Origin: Acanthaster planci
Taxonomy: Eukaryota > Echinodermata > Asteroidea > Valvatida > Acanthasteridae
Direction: 5' to 3'
DNA length: 64,000 nucleotides
Assembly (NCBI RefSeq): GCF_001949145.1
Contig: NW_019091405.1
Coordinates: 984,685-1,048,684, forward strand
Position 1 is the stretch's first letter; every line of letters begins with the position of its first letter. The position numbers and the translations under genes were made by a program. This document shows positions 37,101 through 49,400 of the stretch, piece after piece. The notes beneath the pieces are model-generated. The model ran no database searches, had not been told where the DNA came from, and saw nothing but the letters and a program-made list of their open reading frames with translations.

Positions 37101-40100
37101 CATCCTGGGGGGGTGGATGAAACGAGAAGAACGTGAAAAGTAGACAAGCTAAGAATGAAATGAGAGAAATAAACAATTTTCTTAAAATTCTGCTCTGATC
37201 GAAGTCTCCCATATTATGAAAAGGAGAATGCACATTTCTGTTTGGTTTCAACTGAAAAGGTTTACAATTGCATCTACTTGTTTTAATGTTCAAAATAAGC
37301 TACACTCTAATTTGGAACAGTGGTGTCGTAACAATGGAAATTGAGTATTTTATCCTAACAATCTTCAATCCATCACCTGTTGGAGGGTTACCATTGGGGT
37401 TACGGAGAAAGACATTCCATTAAATATGTAAAATGTAAATAAATGTTTCATGCAGACAAAGCTTCAATGCATATATAAATTCTGAATCCTAACTTTCCCT
37501 TACAAATCCCTCAAATCCACAAGGACTATTTTAGGATTTCTTAGGATTGTGGAAGGTAGAACCCACCTACTATTACTTTCAATGGGGCTTGATGCACCTA
37601 GCAATCTGAAAGCACAAAGACCACCAATGGTTGTATGAACATTAGAGGATATGGGAGAGACTTCAAGGAGGTTAGAAGCTAATCTGCTTACCGTATGATA
37701 TTGCTGAGCAAATTTTCCGTAACAGAACTCATATTTCCACCATCCTTGGCCCTGAACATGAAGATGGGAACGAAATATCACGCAAATAACACTGCCATCT
37801 GAAGTAGAACAAAAATTGCTACCAAAGCGGTAAACATACCAAACTACGGGAATTAGCAAAGGCAATTTCCCAAACAGTTAATTTTCACCACTGTTCACCT
37901 CTTGCAGAGTAAACTTGCAAGATCTTGTATGCTGCGTGTGCAAGAAGATCACAAAAATTTCAAACTTGTGTAGGTGTAGATACGGAGTCTAATCTTCTAG
38001 CAAACTTTCATCTTGATCCTGATTGGTGGATCCATGGCAACAGACTGTGCTATATATATATTTGTGCCCATATGCCACGGCCCATATCACACTGTGCATT
38101 GCACTATTAGAAAAACAATATATTGCATTCCTCGCACAAAACAGTTCACGCCTACACAATTCACCAAGAATTAAAAAGTGGCATGAGCACATCAAGTTTG
38201 CTTGAAGATAAATTTCTCATAAATCCCACTCACACTCATCAGGTAAGTAATAATAGACATATGCAATTCCATCTATGACATGAGTGCTGCTAATGAACAC
38301 ATGATTCCAAAATGCACATTGTCATTATGCATGTATCGAAAATCAATGGTCAGTGAAACTATTAATGGTCAGTGGTGCTATGTGCATGAAACTTAAACTA
38401 ACTTTTCCATCAGAGCCACTGAAGTACGATTTGTGACCAGTAAAAACCTTGATCTCTACCCAATGACTGAATAGCCCATTTAGACCAAGGGCTTAGAAGT
38501 CAGCAGGTGCCATTTTGGCGGACTGACATGACTATTACAGGCCATTTCATGTGGAAACATTTCATTTTTTTATATTCATGTCAGCGGTATTTGAGTACAA
38601 ATCTCTAAGTATCTAACCCTGCCAGAAACAGCACGGTGCATCAGGTGAAAAGTCTGATGCACTATGTTGCACTTGGAAATCAACAGCAGCCAAACAAACT
38701 GGTCATGTCGAGACAATGGGAGCTAGTCTCATGAAACAATGCCGCTGTTGGATCTTGAGGTTACTGGCAACCACAAATTTCCAGGCTGTTTGGTCTTTGG
38801 GAGAGTTGACCTGTTTGATCTTATTACACTGGGCAGGCAAGCTACTTTGACAAGCGATGTAATCTGATCTGTCTGTCAGGGTTTATAGCCAAGTACCCTT
38901 GGTTAGGGTTAAACCGTGGCTTATGTAGTTATCACTTGATGTTACTCAAAAAACTCAGAAATTACAAATATATTTTACACTCCCCCAAACAGATGGGTAG
39001 CCATCTTCAAAGGCCCCACAACTGGAGACACAAAGGCATCATTTGTTTGTGCATGAGCTATCTGGTCAGTATGGACAGATCAATAGGCAGAACAACTGAA
39101 CTCTCCACAGTGTGTCACTATGATTCTCCCCGATCATCCCCCAGCACTCTCTCATCACTGTCAATAGATAGTGACACTCTGACAGACACTCACCCCATGA
39201 AGACAATAGTCACCGCTCAGGAAGTCTTTCAGTATCTGCTTATCGATGAGGACGGGGCGAGCTAAGGCCTTCTTGGCAGCAGCCTGAGACGGCTTCTCTC
39301 CGGCCTCAGAAGAAGGGGCGACTTTGCCTGTTGGACTCTTGGCAAATAATATTTAAAAAAAAGAAGTTTAGATGACAGCAAATTAGATCAAGAACAGTGG
39401 AATGCTCACTTAAGCTGACAAAGCCTGTGGTGATGGCCGAAGCACTCTGCCACCAATGTTGTAAACGTAAAGACCTTTTCTGGAACCTCATAACTGCTTA
39501 TGTAATGGAACGTCAGAGTTGAGCCAGTGCACAACGAACCCTCTCAGTGCTTTGGCTTCGAACCCAGAAAAACGGTTTCAACAGTCTGATTGAAGTAAAA
39601 TTTACTAACCAGCATTTCAACTTGAAATGCCATCTTAAATGGTCTCGGCAATGTCCGGAAAGGCCTCGGGGAAATTTTTACCACTAAAATACAAATTTGA
39701 ACTTGAAGTTGGTTTACTCAAATTATGTATGTGATTATGTCATTATTCTTTTTTTCACAGAATCACACTCCGTGCAGCCTGATTGTTTGACTAATGTCTT
39801 TAAAAATCTTACTAATCTGACTATAACGTACATCAAAAACATACTTGTAGGTGATAGTTTGACCATGACCATGCGTGTCCAAATTATGGCTAAGGCTAGA
39901 CATGATGCATGTACCTATGGCAGCCATCGGCTACTGGCCACATCCATTTCCCATTAACATGTGTATTAGTGTTTGCCACAGACAAGAAGTTTGAAACCCT
40001 CATATACATGTAATTTACTACTCAAGATCAGTTTACAAAATTCAGATGCACGGTTAGTTGCCAATTGTTGCAAGCTTTACTTGGAATAACGGAGAGCCAT

Positions 40101-43100
40101 CAGCATGTATGTCTGTGACTGTTTCACTGCACATTCCATTCGATTTCAAGTACACTTCCGCGCCAGCGCAAAACTGCAATGCACATATACACACAGCACA
40201 TCCACCATCAGTTGATGAGTGGGTCATGATCAAACACATTCAACAATGTGGCTGGCTGTGCAAAAGTGAGTTTATAGTTAGAGCATAATTTATTTCATGC
40301 TAGTGGCGAGGGTCAAAATGTGATTCAAGTTTGGCCTGTGGATGGAGCAGTGAAATGTAAATGGTCTTCATGCAACCTTTGGCAATTCATGGGCAACTAA
40401 TGAGAAAATACCGTTTAGCGAACTGATGTGCTGAGCAAGAATCTGCTGTGAACCAGCCAAGGACAATATCCATTGTGTGATTTTTGTGGCTGGTAACCTC
40501 TTTTTGCTCAGCAAATATCTGCACTGAGCAAATACCAGTAGCAGTATGCAGCAGCTCCGTGAAAATTGACTTTAGTTTGTCGCTAGCCTGTACACAGCCC
40601 ACGTAGTGTTCATGTGTGGAGCCATCGTCACTAGTGCGTTACAGCCCTCATGGGAAAACACATCTGTGGACAGAACTTGACGTCATCATGTTATAGGTCT
40701 ATTGCAGAAATCTCTGGCTGAAGACCACACACAGACTCTACTCTGGGCACAAGGGTTTAGAGTCAAAAATTGCCTGATAGGCAGTCACCTTTGGTGGTGA
40801 GAACTGCATTCGGGTGCTGGTGTCTTTGTACAGCTGCTCGTATCCTACCGGCCGAGCTGGTGCCCCGTTCATGGCATGGCAGTTGATTGCATTAATTGGA
40901 GGTTCTCTAATCCTGGAGTGAACAAGGGAAAAAAAAAAACCACTAATAATTGAGTAACATTCACAATACACACACACAGAACTTGTTGCAAGGCAATGTA
41001 ATTTTGTGAGAAGGTTGTATCATTACCCCTGACAGTCACGCCATTTCAATCCAACTCATCTCAACTCCCTCGGAGCGGAAAAACGAATCTTTGGCAGCCT
41101 TGCACACTCTTGGCAGTCTCAAGAAACTTCAATGCTTGAAATGAATCATTTTGGTTTCCTTTTGATGTAACAAAGAGTTGTTTTTAAAGACTCATCCCAC
41201 TTCTGCCACCAGATACAAAGAGCAGAAGTTTTCTTAGCACTTTCTATAAATTGTGTGACCTTGTGGACTATGAAGAAAAAAATCAATAGAAACACAGTCT
41301 CCTGTGAAAAATATACTGGCGATCAGAAGCACAAGAAGACTAAAGGGACAGGGTTGGAATCTAGTCAGTCCAGTCAGTCAATTCATAAATCAGCTCAGAA
41401 CTAAATAAAGAGATTCAAAAAGACAACGAAATGCATTTTGTTACCATTAGTTTAAATAACTTATGAGCTGACTAATGACTGAATGACTAATGACTGATCT
41501 GTGGTGACTTGTGGCCAACTCAATTACAACTCCAAACTACAAATAAAGCATATTTGCAGTACGCAAAATTTAACAATATGACAAATTGGATCATGCACAT
41601 GACTATGTTGTTGATAATAATACCTCCATTTATATAGCTCCAATTTACTAGGGCACTAAAGTCGCTCACAAAGAAACAAAAGACAATCGAGAAACAAATC
41701 AGCTGAGATCTGGGGAAAAGATGTTTCTTAAGAGCCTTCAGGTGAGATGTTTCTACTCACCTGTACAAAGGGTGAGTACACAGGTGAGGTGTGAGTATAA
41801 CAGCCTCATACTCGCAGGTGCTCGTCTCTTTGATGGACATCATCTCGTTGCGGCCAGTCGCCTCACATATATATCGCACCCTGGTCATGCGAGGCGTGTC
41901 CCCTCGAAGGTCACAAGGCGTGCCGTCATCCATTAGAACCTCGTAATATGGTATTTCCTTACCGTCAATGGATAATGTTGGGACCTTTGATAAAGACAAG
42001 TTACTCAGTCTACATTGCCTTGGTGCTTCGGGTTCAATTCCAACATAATTTTTCAACATTCCAGTATACTCAAGAATGACCAAGCTAGAATACTTGTTAT
42101 AAGTTTTAAGGCAACCAAATGAACCAAGGTTGCTGATATTCTCTCCCACTCGGAGTGCTTACCTTAAAATCATCAAATCTTCCCTTGAATGAGCTGATGG
42201 TCTGTAACTCATATTCTTTGCCTCCTGGTGACTTCATATTCTTGCCAAGGTAGAACTCCAGTAATTTGGTTTCCTGTACAAGTCAAAGACGGTCAAAAGT
42301 ACAGGAAAATTCACTCAGAGTGACGGTGGTGAGCGACAATCCCACTGCTGACACCAAATTAAGGAATGTCTCTCTCTGACGGGTTCATGTTTTAGGACCT
42401 AAGAACCAAAGAATTCCAGACGTGTCTGAAATAAGCTCTCAAAGCCACAGTTACTTCTGATTGATGCATGTGCCTACATATGTAAACTGGCCAAGACCTA
42501 AACTTTGTTCTGGACACAATATTTGGACATGAGCTCTTGCAGCTCCTTGACTTCAAATCCACTTTGCCCACCACTGGATGGAAATATCAATAACAATCAA
42601 TAGCTTTCCTTCTGCTGATTTTTACAGACCTAACCTCATCCAAAACAAGTTCCAAGTCATAAGATTCAAATCCTAGACTATCCACATAACTGTAAAGCAA
42701 TTACAGGTCTGCCAAAACCCAAAGCTATGCACAAACAAATATTCGTACCAAAATAAGGGATCTGTTTTACTTTATGAGCACATTTCTCTTATTCTGTCAG
42801 CTTCACTTTCAAATAAGGAGACAATTTGTAAGGAAACGAGTAGAACCAACTTGGATCCACAGCCAAGTACTTAATCAGTGAAGAAGGCCGGGATATATGT
42901 TTAACAAGTTCTGTGTTAGATTTGATGTACACTTTGTTGAGGTTAATAAGTGCTTCAGCAATCACATATCTGTCACTTCCACATCCACAGTTACAAAGCC
43001 CATGGTTTCAAGAGGGGTTTTCTCCTCTGGATTTTCAGCAAAGTGGAACTTTTGAAAGATTTGAAACCTGTCTAAAACAACCCTAAGAAGTTGGGGATAA

Positions 43101-44879
43101 AACAGTACATATTTAGAAATTAATACAGTTCACTCTCAATATAAAGAATACTGTTATGAACAGCAAATGCTGTGAATCCCTCTTTCTTGAATTCCTATGT
43201 TGGCTCGTTTCCCATTTCTTTAATTACAAAGTCCTGGTTATAGCTTAGAGATCTGTCTGGTCCCTGCAGTTTGTTCCAACTTGGTTTTTAGAATTGCTTA
43301 ACAACTGGTACCTTGCCAGCTTCCTTCTCCTCGTGGTATTGTCGTACATGCTTCCCGTGGCACAATTCAAAATTCCAATACGTTTCGATCTAAAGGAAGA
43401 AAAAAAACTTAGTTTCAATATATGATTAGGCAGACAGTTTGGGGAAAATATTCAGATGGCTTTGATAAAAAAATTCTTGCTTTATACATTCAGAGCAGGA
43501 CAAAGCACTACTACCTACAATCACAATCTCACTTGTTTGGAGAATTTTATCTGATGCTGTCATTAAATTGTCAAAGCATGCCAGATCACTTCTTTTATGA
43601 TGGTTGAAAGCATTCAAAGTGACGCCACCAAAAGCTTTAACCACTGTCATCCATTGAATCTTTGAGTTTTTTCATGAAACGTTATTATGTTCAGTAGAAT
43701 TACTTTATGTAAATATTTGGCAAGCTTTTCTCTTTAAATCAGGATTTGTTACAACAATTAGGACATCAATGCAAATGCTTCCACAGGGGTCCAGTTGAAA
43801 TCTTTACCCTAATGGTGCAGATGCCCTTGGTAAAAATGGGCTGAATGAGATCGGCAGCTGACGGTCCCGGATAGTTGACCTCATTCAGTTGCTTCTGGCT
43901 CTCCTCGTCTGGTAAGATGCATTGGTATTTTTCGTTGTTGGGCGTAGTCATGATGAGGTATTCCGAATTGCCCGTTAGGTCCTGTGAGCCAGTTACAAGG
44001 CAGGGGAGAAATTTGCGGCAAGGGAACTATCAGTCAGAGCTTACGAGTACAATATAAACATTACACCTACGCTGAAGCCTTTCTCTAAATCCAATTTATA
44101 ATTGCCTGTTTCACAAATAAAGCAAGAACCAGACTCACTCATGCTCACCTTAAAAGCATCATGTGTCTCACAAATCCCCTTGTGATCTCATTGTAAATTA
44201 CACCTTCATCTATCCCAAGGCATAATAACAAATGCTGAGGAACAAGCTTCCCTTCTACATCCAAGACTCACCCACTCTATCAAAACTCAAAGGCATGTAC
44301 ATGTATATGTACTCACACCGCAGTGAGTATGTTGAAATGCCAATAGGAACTGCTACATTGTCATAATTGTCACTATGATGCAGGGTTCCAGCTGACACAT
44401 TTTAATCAATAGCCTAGGATCAAAAGCTGATTTTTGGAGCCAGCTACACACAGAGCTAAATTTATTTGGTTTCTTGCCAACTGCTCAGAATTGTAGCCGA
44501 AGTATGAAGGTATTCATCGCTGGCTACAATGTCAACTGCTCGCTGGAACTCTAGGATGCCTTTCTGAATTCAAAGATACTGTGGCAGAGCTACGATGACC
44601 CCTCAAAAATAAACCTCATACCCGACCAAAAATTACGGGTATTACCTGAAACTCTTTCACAAGGTCCAAAACACATGCATGTAAAACCAAACTTTAACTT
44701 TTTACTAGTCAGTTGCCCAATCAATTTAGGAACAGCGACAGCTCATACAATACCTGAATATTTTCTCCAGCCCAGTTCAGTTTGAACAGGGAGTTGCTGT
44801 TGAGGAAGTCTGAGTGTGTGATCTGAAGAAACAGCAACACACTGAGAGCCAGGAGCTCTGCCCCCAGCCAACTCATCAT
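34159..44879 (-). CDS. ERLEC1: endoplasmic reticulum lectin 1 (XTP3-B), two MRH domains
   Basis: ERLEC1 is an ER-lumenal lectin that binds trimmed N-glycans and works with the HRD1-SEL1L ubiquitin ligase in ER-associated degradation. Minus-strand coding exons are 44879-44754, 43981-43808, 43389-43312, 42273-42163, 41984-41761, 40912-40789, 39337-39194, 37751-37692, 37104-37004, 36461-36308 and 34269-34159. Phases agree at every junction, giving 468 residues (human 483). Residues 1-23 form a signal peptide ([12 protein letters not shown] core). MRH domain 1 spans about 60-240 ([53 protein letters not shown]). MRH domain 2 spans about 318-440 ([69 protein letters not shown]). The Gln, Arg, Glu and Tyr expected to contact mannose are present in domain 2. 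There is no KDEL-type tail. A splice acceptor (CCACAG/G) 28 bases before the first ATG shows that a non-coding 5' exon exists upstream. Introns carry several MITEs. Confidence 0.95.
36114..36298. mobile_element. MITE with AGAGCTGT ends, beside an ERLEC1 splice donor
   Basis: A 185-bp element. The left end AGAGCTGTTTATGGAGAGAC and the reverse complement of the right end (AGAGCTGTGTACAGAGAGAG) match over most of 28 bases, continuing into TTGCGACA. A second pair of arms, GGAACCAAAATGG and CCATTTTGGTTCC, makes a nested hairpin. It lies in the last ERLEC1 intron, its right end starting about ten bases after the exon boundary at 36308. No coding capacity. Confidence 0.72.
43126..43280 (-). mobile_element. 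old copy of the pogo/Tigger-like MITE family
   Basis: Begins CAGTTCACTCTC after a TA dinucleotide and keeps recognisable blocks of the family seen at 21565 and 28981: AAGAATACTGTTATGAACA near the start and TTTCCCATTTCTTTAATTAC in the middle. The right end is too diverged to place. It lies in an ERLEC1 intron. Confidence 0.4.
44386..44554. mobile_element. possible inverted-repeat element (GTTCCAGC ends)
   Basis: AGGGTTCCAGC at the left and the reverse complement of GCTGGAACTCT at the right form an 11-base inverted repeat with one mismatch, enclosing about 150 bp. TGTAGCC/GGCTACA units occur inside. The ends are short, so this could be chance. It lies in the ERLEC1 intron between exons 2 and 3. 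Confidence 0.35.
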
Positions 44880-44907
44880 TGTCTGGAACACTGTTGACCA
44901 GTACTTC
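44880..44907 (-). other. ERLEC1: 5' UTR portion of ERLEC1 exon 2
   Basis: A polypyrimidine tract and CCACAG acceptor end at 44908 on the minus strand, and the next 28 bases precede the first ATG of the signal peptide. The in-frame ATG farther upstream (44960) lies beyond the acceptor in the intron, so it is unlikely to be used. Confidence 0.65.
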
Positions 44908-45718
44908 CTGTGGAAGAGGAAAAGAAGGCAGACTAGGATAAGAGCTGAATTGTCTGGCATGGTTTGAACTAGTAAATGTAAAGCCAGTTTCTAATATTTT
45001 CTTATTGTTGAGGACCTGATAATCTGGTGCTGCTACTGTTCACAGAATCTGTATCCATTTCAAGATTGTGAGCATATAAGACAGTAAATGCACACTTGTC
45101 TCAGAGCTAAAATCTTCTAAATTAAAATGATGCAACAAAAAACAGCTTTAAGTACTCACAAGCACACATTTATGCCAGCACAAAGTGCTAACATGTTCTA
45201 AAAAGTGAAATTTAGCGAGGAAAATTCCCAAAGTATTTACACTGTACTTAGAAAACACTTAGGTTTTTTCAGACAAGTCTCATAGGTTTGTGCACAGGGG
45301 CATCAAGTGTCGTCCGTAGATGTACAACTTCCACAAACATCAGATCATTTTTTGAATAAGATACACACAGAGCCATGGCACGTTTATTCATGCCCACATC
45401 CATAGCCGATTATTTTAAAACGAATGTCTCATTAACATCTGAGCATGGTCATCCGATTTAGTTTAGCTAATTTAAAAAGTTGTTCCCTTAATTTAGTCAG
45501 TGTTAATTGAGTTGACGGCTCTGGAGCAGCGGCTGTCATGCACATTGGGTAAAAATAAAATCAGATTAAAAACGTCACAGCAAAGTTCATGTGCAGCGCA
45601 TATGCGCGCGCACTGGCAGTTTTTGGCATAGAACAAAATGAAATTCTCATTTACTGACTGTGCGTTCAGGTTGTTTGTGTATCAACTTTGTCATTATCAT
45701 TAATCATTTCTGGAAATG

Positions 45719-45990
45719 ACACCAAGGATTCCTCAAAAGAACACCAAGGATTCCTCAAAAAGGGCACCAGGCACTGTAGCTCACAAGCCTGAAGAAACGT
45801 AGAGGAGACATTGAGAAGCAGTTAGAGTTTTAGAGGTGGGAGGAAAACCCCAGAGGAATATTCTGGGTGAAACCCACGGCATTAGGTAGAGACTGAAAAC
45901 CCAACCCACATGTGGACCCGGCTGGCATTCAAACCCAGACCACAGAGGTGGAAGATGAGGAAAGATCTACTATGTCAACCTGACTCCCCC
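45719..45990 (-). mobile_element. tRNA-derived SINE with duplicated 3' tail
   Basis: Read on the minus strand, it starts GGGGGAGTCAGGTTGACATA (tRNA-like head), has a degraded B box GGTTTGAATGCC (45935-45924), continues through a body with GTTTTCCTCCCACCTCT, and ends with two direct copies of a TTTTGAGGAATCCTTGGTG unit (45719-45765). The layout is that of a SINE family different from the one at 28236. It sits upstream of ERLEC1 coding exon 1, probably in its first intron. Confidence 0.6.
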
Positions 45991-46393
45991 AACCTTGGCG
46001 TAGAATTTAGAATACAGACATGACAGATATGCAACCAGCTGTACAAAAGCCATACAACATTTAAAGTTTTCCATAGGTTTGCGCAAAATCATGGATACAG
46101 ATGGCAGGCATCACTCTGCAGGCCTAAATGAGTCATCACTCTAGTATTAATTAAACCTCTGTCTATGGTAGGCCTCGTGCCTTACTATTTAAATAAACAC
46201 AGTTCTCATGGTTCTGGAAGTATCAACTACCTAGGCTGGCACTGGCAGTAGTGGTGTTAATGGGCCCTTTTGTACATCATCTTCTACGCAAACTATCGCA
46301 TTTTTCCACATTAGACTTGTATTGAAGTGTCTGTTGTCCAACGTTTAGCAAAGCTAAAGTTGACCGTGTTACCTTCATGACCGTACGTTAGGA

Positions 46394-46401
46394 TGACGTG
46401 T
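46394..46401 (+). promoter_or_regulatory. TGACGTGT element, possible XBP1/ATF6 site upstream of ERLEC1
   Basis: GATGACGTGTCC surrounds this site and fits the UPR element core TGACGTG(G/A/T). It is 1.5 kb upstream of the ERLEC1 start codon, beyond the acceptor of the first coding exon, where the promoter and non-coding first exon would be expected. A possible donor (ATGAAG/GTAACA on the minus strand) lies close by near 46373. UPR control of ERLEC1 is known in mammals. Use here is inference. Confidence 0.35.
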
Positions 46402-49400
46402 CCTATCGATCTCTAGGAAGTAGGACCGAACATGCGTCAGTGAGTTTGGTCTAAGTTTGTAATAGCACTTGGTCATCTCCTGTATTTAATGAAGAAAAAA
46501 TACTTCAAAAATAAATGTATACCTTTTCCGCAACTTTCAATTCAAACTATCAACCCAGATCGAAAACACCAGGAATTTATGGCATGACTTTGGCCTTGCT
46601 TCTTGTGCTTTACACTGCTTCAACAAGTAAGACGCCCTCCATTGACACAGGCTGTTCAGTGCACGCCCTCTCGCGAAAAGTTTCTGTACCAGAGTTCTAC
46701 GCGCTCAACAAATCACACGTTTCACGTTTCAATTGATGTCTGTTTCGGACACAGCTGGATCTGCGTCCCACCCATTGCAAATATAGAAGTTCTTGACAGA
46801 TACAAGTAAATTATTGGGAATATTTCCAAAGGTTATAAATTCCTTGAGATGATAAGATCACTCTCTAGTATTAACTGAAAGGCTCCAATGCTTTATGCGA
46901 AGGACTAGGGCGGATCAAAGACATTCAATGTAATAGTTACATCTTTCATAAATCATTTTGATCTTGAACGACTTGGTATGCCGGAATACGCTGAATCCCA
47001 ACACGGGAAGTTTTCCATAAGGATATTTCCATTCTCCGAATTCGGTCTTTATTTGAGGACGGAAAGAAATGCAGTAATCTGGCACTGCACACCGAACGGT
47101 TGAATAAAAATATCCGATTTCAAATCAGACTTGAAAACAAGACTGTTCCGACTCCCTCCATCCGGCTCTCACGCTCCCAATAACTTGTTTAGAACAAATT
47201 TACGCATGCAGTTACAAAAACAGGTCCCCTGCAATAATTAAACCAACTACTGTCATGCTAGATTTTTGGTCAACTTTTGAAGTTTTCATAGCTCTTTATT
47301 AAATTTGAAACATTAAACGGACATTTTTTATTTTACTTTGGAATGGAAAAATAAAACTGGCTAGGATGGAGTGAAATGACGAGAGATAGGATAGAAAAAT
47401 CCTGATCTTTCCCCGATGACCCAGGCCTAATTGGGGGTAAAATCGAAATGGAGGACCCAGGGTGGCTCACCAGAGTTCGTTCCTTCATATCTTTCAAGGA
47501 GCCGGACGTCGGATGGAGGTAAAGCAAACTAACAAAAACAACGGCTTGTACATAGATCATTTCAAGATTAAAATGGGGAGGGGGACCCGGAGGCACAGAC
47601 ATCCTCAGGGTGGGGATGGGGGTGGGGTATGTGTCTCCCGTGCTCCCCAGTCACGTGTTCGCACACTACTTCAAAATTTCAAAGGGACTGGGCACGTGGG
47701 TCTATGCCACGAAGGTCCGCGGGGTCCCTCTGTTCAATGTCTTTTCTGCCACTGGGTTTCTTAAAAGGAACGGGATCTCGAAGCCATCTGGCATGCAGGC
47801 TTTCGATGATAGAATTTTGTGCAAAAATCAAAACACTCCCCGGGGGTCACCCCTTTACCTCCCGGGATAGGCCTTTATGGGCCTGAGATATGCGTGGATT
47901 TTCCTCAAAACGAGACAAATACACAAAACCTTGTCTGGAGCCACTGTTGATTCACGCAACCCACAGCTACCAGGGAATACCACCGGATGAGTCACGGCTC
48001 AAGTGCGCCGTGTGGGGCCTGGCTATCGCACACTCCTACGCGGCTGGGATCTCCACCGGAAGTTTACGCTAAAGGGGGCTGCTAGCTGTTCATGCTGGAA
48101 AGCCCAAACAAGGATGATTTCGACGGAAAGAATTTATCTGCTCTTCCTGTCCTGCATGGATGCAATGCCGCCTTCACTGAACAGAGGTCATCTGCTCATT
48201 CTGAGAACAGCTTTCGAGCTCAAAGCTCAGTTTGTTTAATCTTTAGGCCAACCGCGTTGTAAAAAATACTTGGCCGTCTGTATAGCATGCCTAAAGTAGT
48301 CAAGATCATGCCTGCTGAGACACGTGCTGTGATATTTTGAGCTCGAAATATTCACTTTTTCATTATAAATTCCATCAAAAAATAAGTACACAGGGAATAC
48401 ACGTCATGTGCTCACACAAGAACATATTCATGTGCATCCCCCGAATAAGGCATGTCCAAGGCTCACAGTGAGGTCGGGGTTGTTCTTGGGAATTCTTATT
48501 CATTCATGGTCCCACATACCACCATGGGGGGGGGGTTATACCATTCCATAGTCCATTTCGTCGACAGCTGGCGTGCAGTCGCTTGTGGTTGGCTGGTGTG
48601 TTGTAATTATGTTTTCCATCTTATTTCAGTGTCTTAGGGGGTGCGGTTTACCATAGAGCGTTACAAATGACTTCCGATTTCAATAGTTCGGTTTCCCGCA
48701 GACCAAATTCAACAAGTGGTGGAACGTAGATTGACAGTCGACGAGCCATAAAAGGAAAATCAAGAATTCAACATAAAGAGGACATGATTGGGGTCCCGGA
48801 TAACAGTTTTGTGGTAAGGTTCCCCTTTCACCTGTCTTTGGTTAATGATCCTGTTTAGCTCAATGAATTCCTTTACGGAATTGTAAATCATCCCAAGATT
48901 ATAAACTTGTCAACTGTCCCGGTAGAAAAAAAATTAAAACTGATCTAATATTCCAAAAAATACAGTAAACGGGGAAAATACTCTTCCCTCAAAATAGCTC
49001 ACTTTGAGCTCTGGTCACACATTCCAAACTGCAACCAGTCAGAAAGGGCTCAGGCAGTGAAGTGGCAATTTGTTGAACACCTTCCAACCACCTTAGTAAT
49101 TGACAGTCGCTCTAAATACATGAAGATTATTATACAGAAATGTGTTCGATATCTTTGGTTTTAAAAATGATTTTTGCTTTGTTACCGGTACGCTTTGTCT
49201 GAATGCCATTGATCAAATTAAACCTATTACTAAACAAATAGGGAGAACTTCTCGCTTTTCGAGGCGAGGATGACAGTACATCATCTAGTGACTGAACATT
49301 ATGCAAAGAGAATGTCGCCCTCATGAAATTGATAATATTCAGGTTATTAAGTTGTACATATAAAATAAACGGAGTGGTTTTAAATAAATATATCGAAGCA

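Noticed and set aside
42020-42050. B-box-like GGTTCAATTCC in an ERLEC1 intron
   Set aside because: No A box at the right distance and the intron is only 178 bases long. Chance match.
44880-44960. longer ERLEC1 N-terminus from an ATG at 44960
   Set aside because: A strong pyrimidine tract and CCACAG acceptor lie between it and the signal peptide, so that ATG is intronic.
47462-48239. cluster of 78-100 codon plus-strand frames
   Set aside because: Three overlapping frames in a GC-richer patch are all open without any conserved motif. More likely repeat-derived than coding.
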